Made by a program: the position numbers and the translations under genes. DNA of 64,000 nucleotides from Sutcliffiella tianshenii (GTDB lineage: Bacteria > Bacillota > Bacilli > Bacillales > Bacillaceae_I), in NCBI RefSeq assembly GCF_016908565.1, contig NZ_JAFBED010000006.1, positions 62,001 to 126,000 of the forward strand, given 5' to 3'. This document shows positions 25,665 through 34,256 of the stretch, piece by piece. Under the pieces are notes generated by a model. It was not told where the DNA came from. It ran no database searches and was given only the letters and a program-made list of their open reading frames with translations. Position 1 is the first letter of the stretch, and the number at the start of each line of letters is the position of its first letter.

Positions 25665-25679
25665 GGAGAGGGAAGATTC

Positions 25680-26159
25680 ATGATCAAATTAATAAAAGTG
25701 ACAAGTGAAGAAGAAGGCATTCTTCATAACTTGATGCAGTTTTACATTTACGAGTTTACGCAGTATCAGAAAGTGATCACCCTTGAAAATGATGGACGTT
25801 ACAAGCCCTATGACCTTAAGAAATACTGGGACCCTGCCAGTCCATATCATGCTTTTTTCATCAAATATAAGGAAGAGTATGTTGGTTTTGCCCTGATAGA
25901 AGAAGGTCGGGATGAGTTACCGAGTTATGTTGAAGAATTCTTTGTCGTGCGCAAATATCATGGGAAAGGCTTTGGAAGACTTGCAGCTCAACGCTTATTT
26001 TCCATGTTTGAAGGGAAATGGAAAGTGGTGCAGATCCAGAACAACTACCCTGCCCAGGCTTTCTGGAGAAAAACGATACAGGAGTTCACAAGAGATTCCT
26101 ACAAGGAAAGCTATGATGACCACCGCCGGTCTGTCCAGGAGTTTGATTCTAGAATATGA
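25680..26159 (+). CDS. GNAT-family acetyltransferase
   Basis: 159 residues. The acetyl-CoA-binding loop is EEFFVVRKYHGKGFGRLAAQ (residues ~85-105), followed by the C-terminal NNYPAQAFWRKTIQEF, which resembles aminoglycoside-type and YjdJ-like GNAT proteins. ATG 25680 lies after GGAGAGGGA. Inserted between yqjD and yqjE relative to B. subtilis. Substrate unknown. Confidence 0.82.
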   Translation: MIKLIKVTSEEEGILHNLMQFYIYEFTQYQKVITLENDGRYKPYDLKKYWDPASPYHAFFIKYKEEYVGFALIEEGRDELPSYVEEFFVVRKYHGKGFGRLAAQRLFSMFEGKWKVVQIQNNYPAQAFWRKTIQEFTRDSYKESYDDHRRSVQEFDSRI

Positions 26160-26241
26160 GTCTGACCTATCTGCCGGGAAAAATATTTATAAATAGGTTA
26201 TAATAGGGAAGGATTTAATAAGCATTAGGAGGAACATACAT

Positions 26242-27360
26242 ATGATTAACAGAGATAGACTAGTGGAAGAATTTCTGGAGCTTGTCCAGGTTGATTCCGA
26301 GACAAGATTCGAAGCAGAAATCTGTAAAGTGCTTAAAGAAAAATTTTCCGCTCTTGGCGTACATGTGGTGGAAGATGACACAATGAACGAAACGGGCCAT
26401 GGTGCTGGTAACCTTATCTGTACGTTAAAAGGAACAAAAGAAGGAGTGGACACAATCTACTTCACTTCCCACATGGATACAGTGGTTCCTGGTAAGGGGA
26501 TCAAGCCTTCCATTGAGGACAACTATATCGTAACAGATGGAACAACCATTCTTGGTGCAGACGATAAAGCAGGTCTAGCTGCCATGCTTGAAGCAATCAA
26601 AGTCCTGAAGGAAAACAATATCGAGCATGGTAAAATCGAGTTCATCATTACAGCGGGCGAAGAATCAGGTCTTGTTGGGGCAAAAGCGCTTGATCCGTCC
26701 ATGGTGACTGCTAAATTCGGTTTTGCATTGGACAGTGACGGAACAGTAGGGAACATCATTGTTGCCGCTCCGACTCAAGCAAAAGTGAAGGCGACCATCT
26801 ACGGAAAAACGGCTCATGCAGGTGTGGCACCTGAAAAAGGCATTTCCGCCATTACCATTGCAGCAAAATCGATTGCAAAGATGCCGCTTGGTCGCATTGA
26901 TGAGGAAACGACTGCGAATATCGGTCGCTTTGAAGGTGGCGGTCCGACAAATATCGTATGCGACCGTGTGGATATACTGGCAGAGGCTCGTTCCCTTGTA
27001 CCGGAAAAAATGGAAGCACAAGTTGCAAAGATGAAAGAAGCATTTGAATCTGTGGCAGCTGACATGGGCGGCCGTGCTGAAGTCACCATTGATGTAATGT
27101 ACCCAGGATTCAAATTTGCTGACGGGGATCATGTGGTGGAAGTGGCGAAGCGTGCAGTTTCCGCTATCGGAAGAACTCCTGAATTACAGACTAGCGGCGG
27201 CGGAAGTGATGCGAACGTAATCGCCGGTTTCGGTGTCCCGACAGTGAACTTGGCCATTGGTTATGAAGAAATCCATACTACCAATGAAAGAATGCCGATT
27301 GAAGAATTAGTGAAGACAACAGAACTAGTTGTAAGCATCATGAAGGAAGTAGCAAAATAA
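26242..27360 (+). CDS. yqjE: PepT-like M20 zinc peptidase (YqjE)
   Basis: 372 residues. Di-zinc peptidase related to tripeptidase T. First zinc ligands are in FTSHMDTVVPGKG, the bridging Asp in LGADDKAGLAAML, the catalytic Glu pair in TAGEESGLVGAKAL and the last His in GYEEIHTTNERM. A dimerisation domain sits between (TIYGKTAHAGVAPEKG). The start has SD AGGAGG. Position and length match B. subtilis yqjE. Probably degrades small peptides in the cytosol. Confidence 0.9.
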   Translation: MINRDRLVEEFLELVQVDSETRFEAEICKVLKEKFSALGVHVVEDDTMNETGHGAGNLICTLKGTKEGVDTIYFTSHMDTVVPGKGIKPSIEDNYIVTDGTTILGADDKAGLAAMLEAIKVLKENNIEHGKIEFIITAGEESGLVGAKALDPSMVTAKFGFALDSDGTVGNIIVAAPTQAKVKATIYGKTAHAGVAPEKGISAITIAAKSIAKMPLGRIDEETTANIGRFEGGGPTNIVCDRVDILAEARSLVPEKMEAQVAKMKEAFESVAADMGGRAEVTIDVMYPGFKFADGDHVVEVAKRAVSAIGRTPELQTSGGGSDANVIAGFGVPTVNLAIGYEEIHTTNERMPIEELVKTTELVVSIMKEVAK

Positions 27361-27373
27361 TAGCCTTTTGGAA

Positions 27374-27404
27374 AAGCTTGGTGAAAATGCCAAGCTTTTT
27401 TTTC
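27374..27404 (+). terminator. Terminator after yqjE
   Basis: AAGCTTGG (27374-27381) pairs with CCAAGCTT (27390-27397), then eight Ts. Confidence 0.9.
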
Positions 27405-27448
27405 ATGCTTCCATTATAATGAAAGAAAAGCCCATTAGGAGAAAAGTC

Positions 27449-27928
27449 ATGGAATCTAAAAAACTTGTAATCTTTCAAGCTAATCTAGAAGAGTATGGTG
27501 TGTCAGTAGAATATGTGGTCTCGATTGAAAAATTGGATAAGGTTACTCCTATTCCCGATATGCCCAATTATATGAAGGGGTTAATGAAGGTCAGAGACGA
27601 ATTGATCCCGGTTTTGGATACAAGACAGATCTTGTTTCATGACCAAACGGAACTGACGGATAAATCCAGGGTAATCGTTGTTCAAACCACTGAGGTTTCT
27701 GCAGCCCTACTGGTAGAGGATGCGAAAGAAATCCTCGATGTACAAAAGGATACAATTAAACCATTAAGTCTTATCGCGGCAAACGGCTCTAATTACATTA
27801 GCGGAATGGTCAATCTGGATAAACGATTGATCGCTGTGATAGATCCGGGGAAACTAGTTAACGGTCTTTTAGAAATTGGTGATATCAAGGAAGAAATGCA
27901 AAAGCAGTTGGCAGAAGTATCAGAATAG
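27449..27928 (+). CDS. CheW-like chemotaxis coupling protein
   Basis: 159 residues covering one CheW domain (VIFQANLEEYGVSVEYVVSI; MPNYMKGLMKVRDELIPVLD; ISGMVNLDKRLIAVID). CheW links chemoreceptors to the CheA kinase. ATG 27449 follows AGGAG. It stands alone with its own terminators, away from any chemotaxis operon. The canonical RGxxxPVxDLR segment reads VRDELIPVLDTR, so the core is conserved. It could be a second coupling protein or CheV-like without the receiver domain. Confidence 0.83.
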   Translation: MESKKLVIFQANLEEYGVSVEYVVSIEKLDKVTPIPDMPNYMKGLMKVRDELIPVLDTRQILFHDQTELTDKSRVIVVQTTEVSAALLVEDAKEILDVQKDTIKPLSLIAANGSNYISGMVNLDKRLIAVIDPGKLVNGLLEIGDIKEEMQKQLAEVSE

Positions 27929-27945
27929 ATTCTATTTCATGAAAG

Positions 27946-27978
27946 GAGATCTTACGAGAGTGAAGGTCTCTTTCTTTG
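27946..27978 (+). terminator. Terminator after cheW
   Basis: GAGATCTT (27946-27953) pairs with AAGGTCTC (27963-27970), followed by T-rich sequence. Confidence 0.6.
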
Positions 27979-28032
27979 TTTATCGATGGATATTTCTTAT
28001 AATAAGAGTAACAACACATTAGGATGGTTTGG

Positions 28033-29274
28033 ATGAAAAGAAGCGGTCGGATTATTTTTCATGTAGATATGAACAGCTTTTATGCTTCAGTAGAGATGGC
28101 CTATGATTCCACTCTTCGGGGGAAACCCTTGGCGATTGCCGGGAACGTGGAAGAACGGAAGGGGATTGTTGTCACCTGCAGCTATGAGGCAAGGGCCTTT
28201 GGTGTAAAAACAACGATGCCACTTTGGGAAGCAAAACAAAAGTGCCCTCAGTTAATCGTACGAAAGCCTAATTTTGAACGGTATCGGAAAAGCTCCCAGG
28301 CAATGTTTGCACTTTTAAGGAACTATACCGATCTCGTTGAACCTGTATCCATTGATGAGGGGTATATGGATGTGACGGATTGCACGCTTTCCTTGACGCC
28401 CATTCAAATTGCGGAAGAAATTCAGCAGAGGCTGAAGAGTGAGCTATTATTACCTTGTAGTATTGGAATTGCACCTAATAAATTTTTGGCGAAAATGGCC
28501 TCTGATATGAAAAAGCCGATGGGAATAACCGTTTTACGAAAAAGGGAGCTTGCCACAAAATTATGGCCGTTGCCTGTTGGTGAGATGCACGGTGTTGGTG
28601 CGAAAACTGCTGAAAAGCTTAAAACCATTGGAATAACGACGATAGGCGAACTTGCAGAAGGAAACGATTATCAATTAAAACACCTGCTTGGCATCAATGG
28701 TGAAAGATTGAAGAAGCGGGCAAATGGGGAAGACAATCGCCCGGTAGATCCAGATTCTGTTTCAGAGTTCAAAAGCATCGGTAACTCCACCACATTACCT
28801 TCAGATACGGATGATGAACAGGTGATAGAGAAGGTGTTGGAGAAACTGGCCGTCTCGGTTAGTGCCCGTATGAAAAGGAAGTCAGTACTCAGTCAAAATG
28901 TACAGCTGGTCATCAGATATGGGATAAATCATACGGTGACAAGAAGCAGGAAGCTGGCAAATCCCATTGAATCGGTGGAGCATATTATGGAAGCCGCCTT
29001 GTTCTTGCTGAAAAAGCACTGGAACGGCGAGCCCGTCCGATTGCTGGGAATCACAGCACAAGACATGGTGGAGAAGGACCAATCGGTGAAGCAATTGGAC
29101 CTGTTCACTTTTCAGGAGGATGCCAAGCATGAGCCTCTTCACAAAACCTTGCAAGAGCTGGAAGATAAATTTGGAAAAGGTATCATCAAAAGGGGAATTA
29201 AGAATAAAAACACGGTTCAATCAAGTTCCACTGCAAAACTTACTACAAGCTTCCAGAAGGATTTCCTTGAATGA
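28033..29274 (+). CDS. dinB: DNA polymerase IV, Y-family (YqjH/PolY1)
   Basis: About 413 residues. Translesion polymerase. Palm catalytic acids are in FHVDMNSFYASVE and in EPVSIDEGYMD, with the steric-gate region YASVEMAYD. The helix-hairpin-helix thumb motif is GVGAKTAEKLKTIGI. The clamp-binding motif QLDLFTF is near the C terminus. ATG 28033 is preferred to 28024 because AGGATGG precedes it. Close in length and sequence pattern to B. subtilis YqjH. No LexA box seen, in line with its non-SOS behaviour in B. subtilis. Confidence 0.93.
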   Translation: MKRSGRIIFHVDMNSFYASVEMAYDSTLRGKPLAIAGNVEERKGIVVTCSYEARAFGVKTTMPLWEAKQKCPQLIVRKPNFERYRKSSQAMFALLRNYTDLVEPVSIDEGYMDVTDCTLSLTPIQIAEEIQQRLKSELLLPCSIGIAPNKFLAKMASDMKKPMGITVLRKRELATKLWPLPVGEMHGVGAKTAEKLKTIGITTIGELAEGNDYQLKHLLGINGERLKKRANGEDNRPVDPDSVSEFKSIGNSTTLPSDTDDEQVIEKVLEKLAVSVSARMKRKSVLSQNVQLVIRYGINHTVTRSRKLANPIESVEHIMEAALFLLKKHWNGEPVRLLGITAQDMVEKDQSVKQLDLFTFQEDAKHEPLHKTLQELEDKFGKGIIKRGIKNKNTVQSSSTAKLTTSFQKDFLE

Positions 29275-29279
29275 ATATT

Positions 29280-29319
29280 GTCCTGTATACCCAAATCCGG
29301 GTGTATGGGACTTTTTTTA
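29280..29319 (+). terminator. Terminator after dinB
   Basis: GTCCTGTATACCC (29280-29292) pairs with GGGTGTATGGGAC (29299-29311), then Ts. Confidence 0.88.
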
Positions 29320-29399
29320 TCTAGTAGGCTGTCCCTCGAAAAAATAGCTAATAATCTGTCCTACTTCACTATATATATTAGGGAAGGAGGATTTTTGCC

Positions 29400-30245
29400 A
29401 TGAGAAAAATGCGTCGGACTTCAATTATCAAAAGGGGACCTCTGCCACTGCGCTATGTGTTTCTTATCACATTTGTCTTTTTTATTTTTCTAACTGTATT
29501 CAGTATGATCATCATTAATAACAATCTTGAACCCAATCTGAAAAGCATAGCGAATACGAAGGCGAGACAAATTGCCTCGCAAGCGATAAATGATGCAATT
29601 TCCAAGAAAATAACGGATGGCATCGAAATGGATCAGCTGATTGTCGTGAATGAATATTCGGACGGTCAATTAACCTTTAGATTCAACTCCCAAATCTACA
29701 ATCGTGTCATTTCGGAAGCAACGATGCGGGTGCAAAGATATCTTGATTTAGTAGAAGAAGGGGATCTTGAGGAACTGGAATCTTTCAAGAATGATGTAAA
29801 CATTGATTATGAAGAATCAAAAAAGCAGCATGGCATTGTTTATGATGTTCCACTCGGTATGGCATCAGGAGCAACCTTATTCTCAAATCTTGGACCGAAA
29901 ATCCCTGTGAAATTTGAAATAATGGGGGATGTAATTTCAGATATAGAAACCAAAGTAATCGAAACGGGAATAAATAATACGCATCTTGAAATCTATGTAA
30001 AAGTGAATGTGAAGATGAATGTAATCATTCCATTGATTGAACCGCCAATCGAGATAAGCAACGTAGTAAAAATAGGAGATATATTTGTTACTGGTAAAGT
30101 TCCACAGTATTATCATGGTGGAGGATCCGGAAATGGAGCTTCCAATGGAGGTTTGGCTCCTGTCTTTGTTCCTACTGAGGAAGAGGAATCGGAAAAACTG
30201 GAAGATCCTGAAGCCGTGGAAGAACCAGAAGACACAAATGAATAG
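29400..30245 (+). CDS. yunB: Sporulation protein YunB
   Basis: 281 residues. A single N-terminal membrane anchor (YVFLITFVFFIFLTVFSMII) is followed by a long external domain (NTKARQIASQAINDAISKKI; GIVYDVPLGMASGATLFSNL; GPKIPVKFEIMGDV), all characteristic of YunB, a sigma-E-controlled mother-cell protein needed for full sporulation in B. subtilis. The C terminus carries an extra acidic tail (TEEEESEKLEDPEAVEEPED). Start SD is GGAAGGAGG. I could not confirm a sigma-E promoter by eye. Confidence 0.88.
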   Translation: MRKMRRTSIIKRGPLPLRYVFLITFVFFIFLTVFSMIIINNNLEPNLKSIANTKARQIASQAINDAISKKITDGIEMDQLIVVNEYSDGQLTFRFNSQIYNRVISEATMRVQRYLDLVEEGDLEELESFKNDVNIDYEESKKQHGIVYDVPLGMASGATLFSNLGPKIPVKFEIMGDVISDIETKVIETGINNTHLEIYVKVNVKMNVIIPLIEPPIEISNVVKIGDIFVTGKVPQYYHGGGSGNGASNGGLAPVFVPTEEEESEKLEDPEAVEEPEDTNE

Positions 30246-30341
30246 GAGTTAAACGAAATACAACCCACCTGAATGCCACAATCCAGCAACTACAAAGGTT
30301 TGCCAAAGGTGGGTATGGATATGATGTCTGTGTGAGATCGA

Positions 30342-30515
30342 TCAAGCTGAACCTTCCCGGTTTGGCTTTTTTAAATAGGAGATAACATCCTCTTTGCAGA
30401 TGTTGACGATGGAAGATATCACATCAAGGTCGTTGGTGACCTTTTGGTCGATCATTTTTCTTGCGATTTCCAAGGATAAATAGTAGGAGATGGTATCACT
30501 TTTCTTATGATTCAT
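30342..30515 (-). CDS. Small helical protein in SOS operon, unknown
   Basis: 57 residues, soluble, basic and helical (YYLSLEIARKMIDQKVTND; IVNICKEDVISYLKK). ATG 30515 lies inside the end of the upstream membrane-protein gene (11-bp overlap), with GAGG eight to nine bases ahead, so translation is coupled. Under the same double-LexA promoter. I do not recognise it. Its context suggests a damage-induced role together with the membrane peptide. Confidence 0.6.
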   Translation of the reverse strand: MNHKKSDTISYYLSLEIARKMIDQKVTNDLDVISSIVNICKEDVISYLKKPNREGSA

Positions 30516-30711
30516 GAGTGGTTTCCTCATTTTCATTCAGTACATTCTTCATCCCGGGAATCGCAATCAGGCAGACGGAGGTAAGAAGGCTAAGCATCAG
30601 CATTGGTGCACTGCTTGTCTTATCTGTGATTACAAAGTAGAACAGGATGCCAAAGCCGGCAACAGCCAATAGTTTAAGGAATTGGTAGAAGGAATTTTGG
30701 AAGTTTTTCAT
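30505..30711 (-). CDS. SOS-controlled small membrane protein, unknown
   Basis: 68 residues with two predicted membrane helices (FLKLLAVAGFGILFYFVI and APMLMLSLLTSVCLIAIPG) and a short acidic tail. Start ATG 30711 follows GAGGTG. A frame reaching 30783 would cross the promoter and is rejected. The promoter carries two perfect LexA boxes, so expression should rise on DNA damage. It resembles no SOS gene I can name. It could be a division inhibitor or a membrane-acting peptide; this is speculation. Confidence 0.65.
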   Translation of the reverse strand: MKNFQNSFYQFLKLLAVAGFGILFYFVITDKTSSAPMLMLSLLTSVCLIAIPGMKNVLNENEETTHES

Positions 30712-30734
30712 TTTTATCACCTCATAAGTTTTTA

Positions 30735-30746
30735 GAACGTTTGTTC
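30735..30746. promoter_or_regulatory. LexA box 1 (GAACGTTTGTTC)
   Basis: Matches the Bacillus LexA consensus GAAC-N4-GTTC. Lies just downstream of the -10 box on the minus strand. Confidence 0.85.
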
Positions 30747-30754
30747 TGTTTCTT

Positions 30755-30783
30755 ATTATAAGGAACGTTTGTTCGCATTGCAA
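30755..30783 (-). promoter_or_regulatory. Sigma-A promoter of the SOS operon
   Basis: On the minus strand: TTGCAA (30783-30778), 17-bp spacer, TATAAT (30760-30755). Confidence 0.75.
30763..30774. promoter_or_regulatory. LexA box 2 (GAACGTTTGTTC)
   Basis: Identical to box 1 and located inside the -35/-10 spacer, so bound LexA would occlude RNA polymerase. Confidence 0.85.
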
Positions 30784-30796
30784 GTATTTTTACAAA

Positions 30797-30827
30797 AAAA
30801 ATGACACCGTTAATTTACGGTGTCATT
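30797..30827 (-). terminator. Terminator overlapping the HAD gene end
   Basis: On the minus strand TGACACCGT pairs with ACGGTGTCA and is followed by eight Ts. The HAD gene stop codon TAA lies in the loop. Confidence 0.85.
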
Positions 30828-31658
30828 CAGAAGAAGTTCTTCAAGCTTTGCGGACAGCTCTGTCAGGTTGTGAACAGTCAGGTCAGCTACGCTGTTTTCA
30901 TGAATATCGTATGGGTCGATGCAAATGGTGGAGCACCCTAAAAGGGATGCAGGCAGTATTTCATTGATATAGTTGTCGCCGATGCTCAGCATCCGGTCGA
31001 AGGGAACGTCCCATTTCTCCGATATGCGAGTCAAAGTTTCAGCTGTATGTATCGGCTTGTTTGCTTCAAAGATTTTATCATGGAAGAAAGAAGTGAAGCC
31101 TAATTTTTTGATGATGATGTCGCTATCTGTCTGCGGGCTGTTGGTCATAAGAATAAGGGTGTACTTTTCATGCAGCTTTTCCAATACGTCTGCAAACTCC
31201 TTCAAAGGCATCAGTTCAAAGTCATCCGTCATCATATGCTCACGGGTTTGAAGGAAGGCCTTATATGCATCTTCGCTCGTTAAGCCATAGTGCTTGGCGA
31301 TGGCAACCGGCACCCACCACAGATCGCCGATGCTCAGCATATCCAATAGGTCGAATTGCAACGGATCAGGGTAAAGCTCCTTGATCTCGTGAGAGGGTAC
31401 AATCTCTCCGTCCCATTTCCAGCCTTGGGTCACTTCGCCATGGTGATGAGCGAGGACAAGGTCTTTTTTAGCATCATAAACCCGTCCTATTTTAAGCGTT
31501 AGTTCTCCTTGGCCGAACGCGGAATAGTCTTTTTCAAACCGTTCCTGTGCTTCGGGTGCCAGCCTGTCTTTCAAAAGCTCCGCATAATAACTAAAATGAT
31601 GTGTGTCTTCGTATAAAGTTCCGTCTAGATCAAAAACAATGGTTGTAATTTGTTCCAA
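30810..31658 (-). CDS. HAD-superfamily hydrolase
   Basis: 282 residues. Motif I FDLDGTLYEDT with the nucleophile Asp, motif II LILMTNSP, motif III Lys in EANKPIHTAE and motif IV SIGDNYINEI. A cap domain lies between motifs I and II. Start is TTG at 31658 with SD AAAGGAG eight bases upstream. The family includes phosphatases and dehalogenases; substrate unknown. Between the SOS operon and rnz; inserted relative to B. subtilis. Confidence 0.85.
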   Translation of the reverse strand: MEQITTIVFDLDGTLYEDTHHFSYYAELLKDRLAPEAQERFEKDYSAFGQGELTLKIGRVYDAKKDLVLAHHHGEVTQGWKWDGEIVPSHEIKELYPDPLQFDLLDMLSIGDLWWVPVAIAKHYGLTSEDAYKAFLQTREHMMTDDFELMPLKEFADVLEKLHEKYTLILMTNSPQTDSDIIIKKLGFTSFFHDKIFEANKPIHTAETLTRISEKWDVPFDRMLSIGDNYINEILPASLLGCSTICIDPYDIHENSVADLTVHNLTELSAKLEELLLNDTVN

Positions 31659-31773
31659 GTGATTCGCTCCTTTATCCGTTCTATTTTCATTGTACTACAA
31701 AGAATGCCCGCTTCCATCCCCTTATGCTTTTTTTACAATTTGAGTATAATGGAGGAAGAAGGAGAGGTTGAAG

Positions 31774-32694
31774 GTGAAAATTACTTTTTTAGGAACCGGG
31801 TCTGGAGTTCCGGCCAAGCACCGTAACGTGTCATCCATGGCCTTGCATATAGATGATAAAGAAAGTTCGCTCTGGCTTTTTGATTGCGGGGAAGCGACCC
31901 AGCATCAAATTTTACATACATCGTTAAAACCGAGAAAGATATCAAAAATTTTCATTACCCATCTGCATGGGGATCATATCTTTGGCTTGCCTGGTTTACT
32001 TAGCAGCAGATCATTCCAGGGTGGGGAAACACCACTAACGGTTTACGGACCTAGGGGGATAAAGGATTATATAGAGATTTCCTTGTCCGTCAGCATGACT
32101 CATGTGAAATATCCCTTGAATATCGTGGAGTTTGATGAAGAAGGCCTTGTCTTGGAAGAAGAGGAATACAGGTTCATCGGGAGGAAGCTTGTCCATGGCA
32201 TTCCATCATTCGGTTTTCGCATCGAGCAGAAAGAATTGCCCGGGGCGTTATTGATGGACAAAGTGAGAGAGTCGGGGATACCTGCTGGACCTCATTATCA
32301 GCAGTTAAAAGAAGGAAAGTCGATCAAGTTAGCGGATGGACGGATCTTTGATGGGGTTGATTATATCGGTCCCCCTAAGAAGGGGAAAATTGTTACGATC
32401 CTGGGGGATACAAGATACAATGAGATGTCGGTTGAGTTGGCAATGGGAGCTGATATGCTTGTTCATGAGGCGACGTTTGCTGCCGGTGACGAACTGTTGG
32501 CGCACGAGTATTTCCATTCCACGACTGTCCAGGCGGCCAAAGTGGCAAAGGATGCCGGAGTCGGGCAGCTCTTGCTGACACATATCAGCGCAAGATACCA
32601 GAAGGATGATGTGCTTGTGCTTGAAAAAGAGGCGAGAGAGATCTTCCCACGGGTGAAAGTTGTCGAGGATTTCGATGTTGTTGAGATAAAATAG
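31774..32694 (+). CDS. rnz: Ribonuclease Z
   Basis: 306 residues. Endonuclease that trims the 3' end of tRNA precursors lacking an encoded CCA. Metal motif HLHGDH (His63, His65, Asp67, His68), further ligands in GDTRYNEMS and THISARYQ, and an exosite arm region in [18 protein letters not shown] 31774 is chosen over a TTG two codons earlier because B. subtilis RNase Z starts at the equivalent residue. Synteny with yqjK. Confidence 0.93.
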   Translation: MKITFLGTGSGVPAKHRNVSSMALHIDDKESSLWLFDCGEATQHQILHTSLKPRKISKIFITHLHGDHIFGLPGLLSSRSFQGGETPLTVYGPRGIKDYIEISLSVSMTHVKYPLNIVEFDEEGLVLEEEEYRFIGRKLVHGIPSFGFRIEQKELPGALLMDKVRESGIPAGPHYQQLKEGKSIKLADGRIFDGVDYIGPPKKGKIVTILGDTRYNEMSVELAMGADMLVHEATFAAGDELLAHEYFHSTTVQAAKVAKDAGVGQLLLTHISARYQKDDVLVLEKEAREIFPRVKVVEDFDVVEIK

Positions 32695-32704
32695 TCTTTA
32701 AAAT

Positions 32705-32735
32705 GGGTGTCCTAGGTGATGGGGCACCCTTTTTT
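32705..32735 (+). terminator. Terminator after rnz
   Basis: GGGTGTCC (32705-32712) pairs with GGGCACCC (32722-32729), then Ts. Confidence 0.8.
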
Positions 32736-32812
32736 GTGGGGAATGAGGGTTTTGGGTGGAGGTTGGGGCCGGAGAATGGGTTGGCAACAGGGGGGCAACG
32801 GGTTGACAAACC

Positions 32813-32925
32813 GGATATCAACGAAAATGTGGATATATCAATGAAAAAATAAATTTATCAACGAGAATTTTCATATATCAACGGAAAATTCGATATATCG
32901 ATGAAAACAGACCGGATATCGATTA
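32813..32925. repeat. 20-bp tandem repeat array, six degenerate copies
   Basis: The core ATATCA/ATATCG followed by ACGAAAAT-like sequence recurs at 32815, 32835, 32855, 32875, 32895 and 32916, an almost exact 20-bp period. Type unit: ATATATCAACGGAAAATTCG. AT-rich and non-coding. Lies between the convergent rnz and namA terminators. Confidence 0.85.
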
Positions 32926-32939
32926 AACGACATAAGTCG

Positions 32940-32972
32940 ACACACTCCAACACACTCCAACACACGCCAAGC
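32940..32972. repeat. Short ACACTCCAAC repeat
   Basis: About three copies of a 10-bp unit (ACACTCCAAC) directly after the 20-bp array. Confidence 0.6.
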
Positions 32973-32999
32973 AACACCATAGTCCAATCCCAAAACAAA

Positions 33000-33045
33000 A
33001 CAAAAAACCCTGACCGCGCAATTCCACCGCGCGCAGCCAGGGCTC
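33000..33045 (-). terminator. Terminator for namA
   Basis: On the minus strand CCCTG ... CAGGG with an inner GC-rich stem (33008-33042) is followed by TTTTTTGTTTTG. A second GGGGG/CCCCC hairpin lies at 33067-33082. Confidence 0.7.
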
Positions 33046-33101
33046 AAAACTTTTCGCATTTAATCAAGGGGGTCAGGCCCCCGCCACACAAAACCTCAAA
33101 C

Positions 33102-34118
33102 TCACCAACCACGCTCATACTGCTTCGGTGCTTCAATCTCCACACCAAGCTCTTTCGCGGCGGTTCTTGGCCAGTACGGATCACGCAGGAGTTCGCGCGC
33201 CACGAATATCAGGTCTGCACGGCCGTTACGCAGGATTTCCTCTGCTTGCAGGCCGCTTGTGATCAGGCCGACTGCCCCAGTATCGATACCGGCACCGGAC
33301 TTGATTGTTTCTGCGAATCCCACCTGATAGCCTGGATATACATCAATCGGAGCAGGTACAACAGCACCTGAGCTCACATCCACAAGGTCGACGCCCTGCT
33401 CTTTCATCCAGGATGCATAGGTTACATAATCCTCTGCATTAAGCCCTTCAGGATGATAGTCATTTGCGCTGACACGAACAAATAGAGGGCCGCTCCATAC
33501 CGCCTTCACCGCCTCGATGATTTCACGAAGGAAGCGATAGCGGTTTTCTGTGCTGCCGCCATAAGCGTCTTCACGTTTATTTGTCAGCGGGGATAAAAAT
33601 TCATTGATCAAATATCCGTGTGCCCCATGAAGCTCGATGATATCAAAGCCTGCTTCCTTGGCACGTATTGCACCTGCCACAAATGCCTCCACCGTTTCTT
33701 TTATATCCTCCTGCGTCATTGCAACAGGGGTTTTCATTTTATCGTTAAATGCCAAAGCGGATGGCGCGTAAATATCGCCTTCCACCGTTGCTTTACGACC
33801 TGCATGTGCAAGCTGGATCGCAGTGGCAGAGCCGTGCGCTTTCAATTGTCTATTCAATTCCTTGAATCCTGCAACGTGTTCGTCACTCCAGATTCCAAGA
33901 TCCTGTGCGGAGATCCTTCCTTGCGGTTGTACCGCTGTGGCCTCGACCATGATGAGACCAACCTGTCCGACTGCACGGGATACATAGTGCGTCATATGCC
34001 AGTCTTCCACTTGCCCATCCTCATTGTGGCTGGAATACATGCACATAGGGGACATCACAATGCGATTCTTCAAGGTGACGCCTTTAACAGTATATGGTGA
34101 AAAAAGAGCTGATTTCAT
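33102..34118 (-). CDS. namA: NADPH dehydrogenase NamA (YqjM), old yellow enzyme
   Basis: 338 residues. FMN-dependent ene-reductase acting on alpha,beta-unsaturated carbonyls. The redox-tuning Cys lies in [11 protein letters not shown], as in YqjM, the catalytic His pair in [16 protein letters not shown] and the FMN-phosphate binding region near [19 protein letters not shown]. Length matches B. subtilis YqjM. ATG 34118 with SD AGGAGG. Divergent from yqjN. Likely a role in electrophile or oxidative stress, as known for the family. Confidence 0.92.
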   Translation of the reverse strand: MKSALFSPYTVKGVTLKNRIVMSPMCMYSSHNEDGQVEDWHMTHYVSRAVGQVGLIMVEATAVQPQGRISAQDLGIWSDEHVAGFKELNRQLKAHGSATAIQLAHAGRKATVEGDIYAPSALAFNDKMKTPVAMTQEDIKETVEAFVAGAIRAKEAGFDIIELHGAHGYLINEFLSPLTNKREDAYGGSTENRYRFLREIIEAVKAVWSGPLFVRVSANDYHPEGLNAEDYVTYASWMKEQGVDLVDVSSGAVVPAPIDVYPGYQVGFAETIKSGAGIDTGAVGLITSGLQAEEILRNGRADLIFVARELLRDPYWPRTAAKELGVEIEAPKQYERGW

Positions 34119-34256
34119 TTGTCATTCCTCCTACTTGTTTCGAGTTCCTAAAATATTATATCAAATGTTTTTTCAGCCTCCAAAAGATAGGTGTTCAATT
34201 GCAGGATTTAATAGTATGATAGGAGCAAAATACTACAAACCAGAGGAGGATGGGAG

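Noticed and set aside
32813-32972. CRISPR array
   Set aside because: Units are contiguous with no unique spacers, are degenerate, and no cas genes are near.
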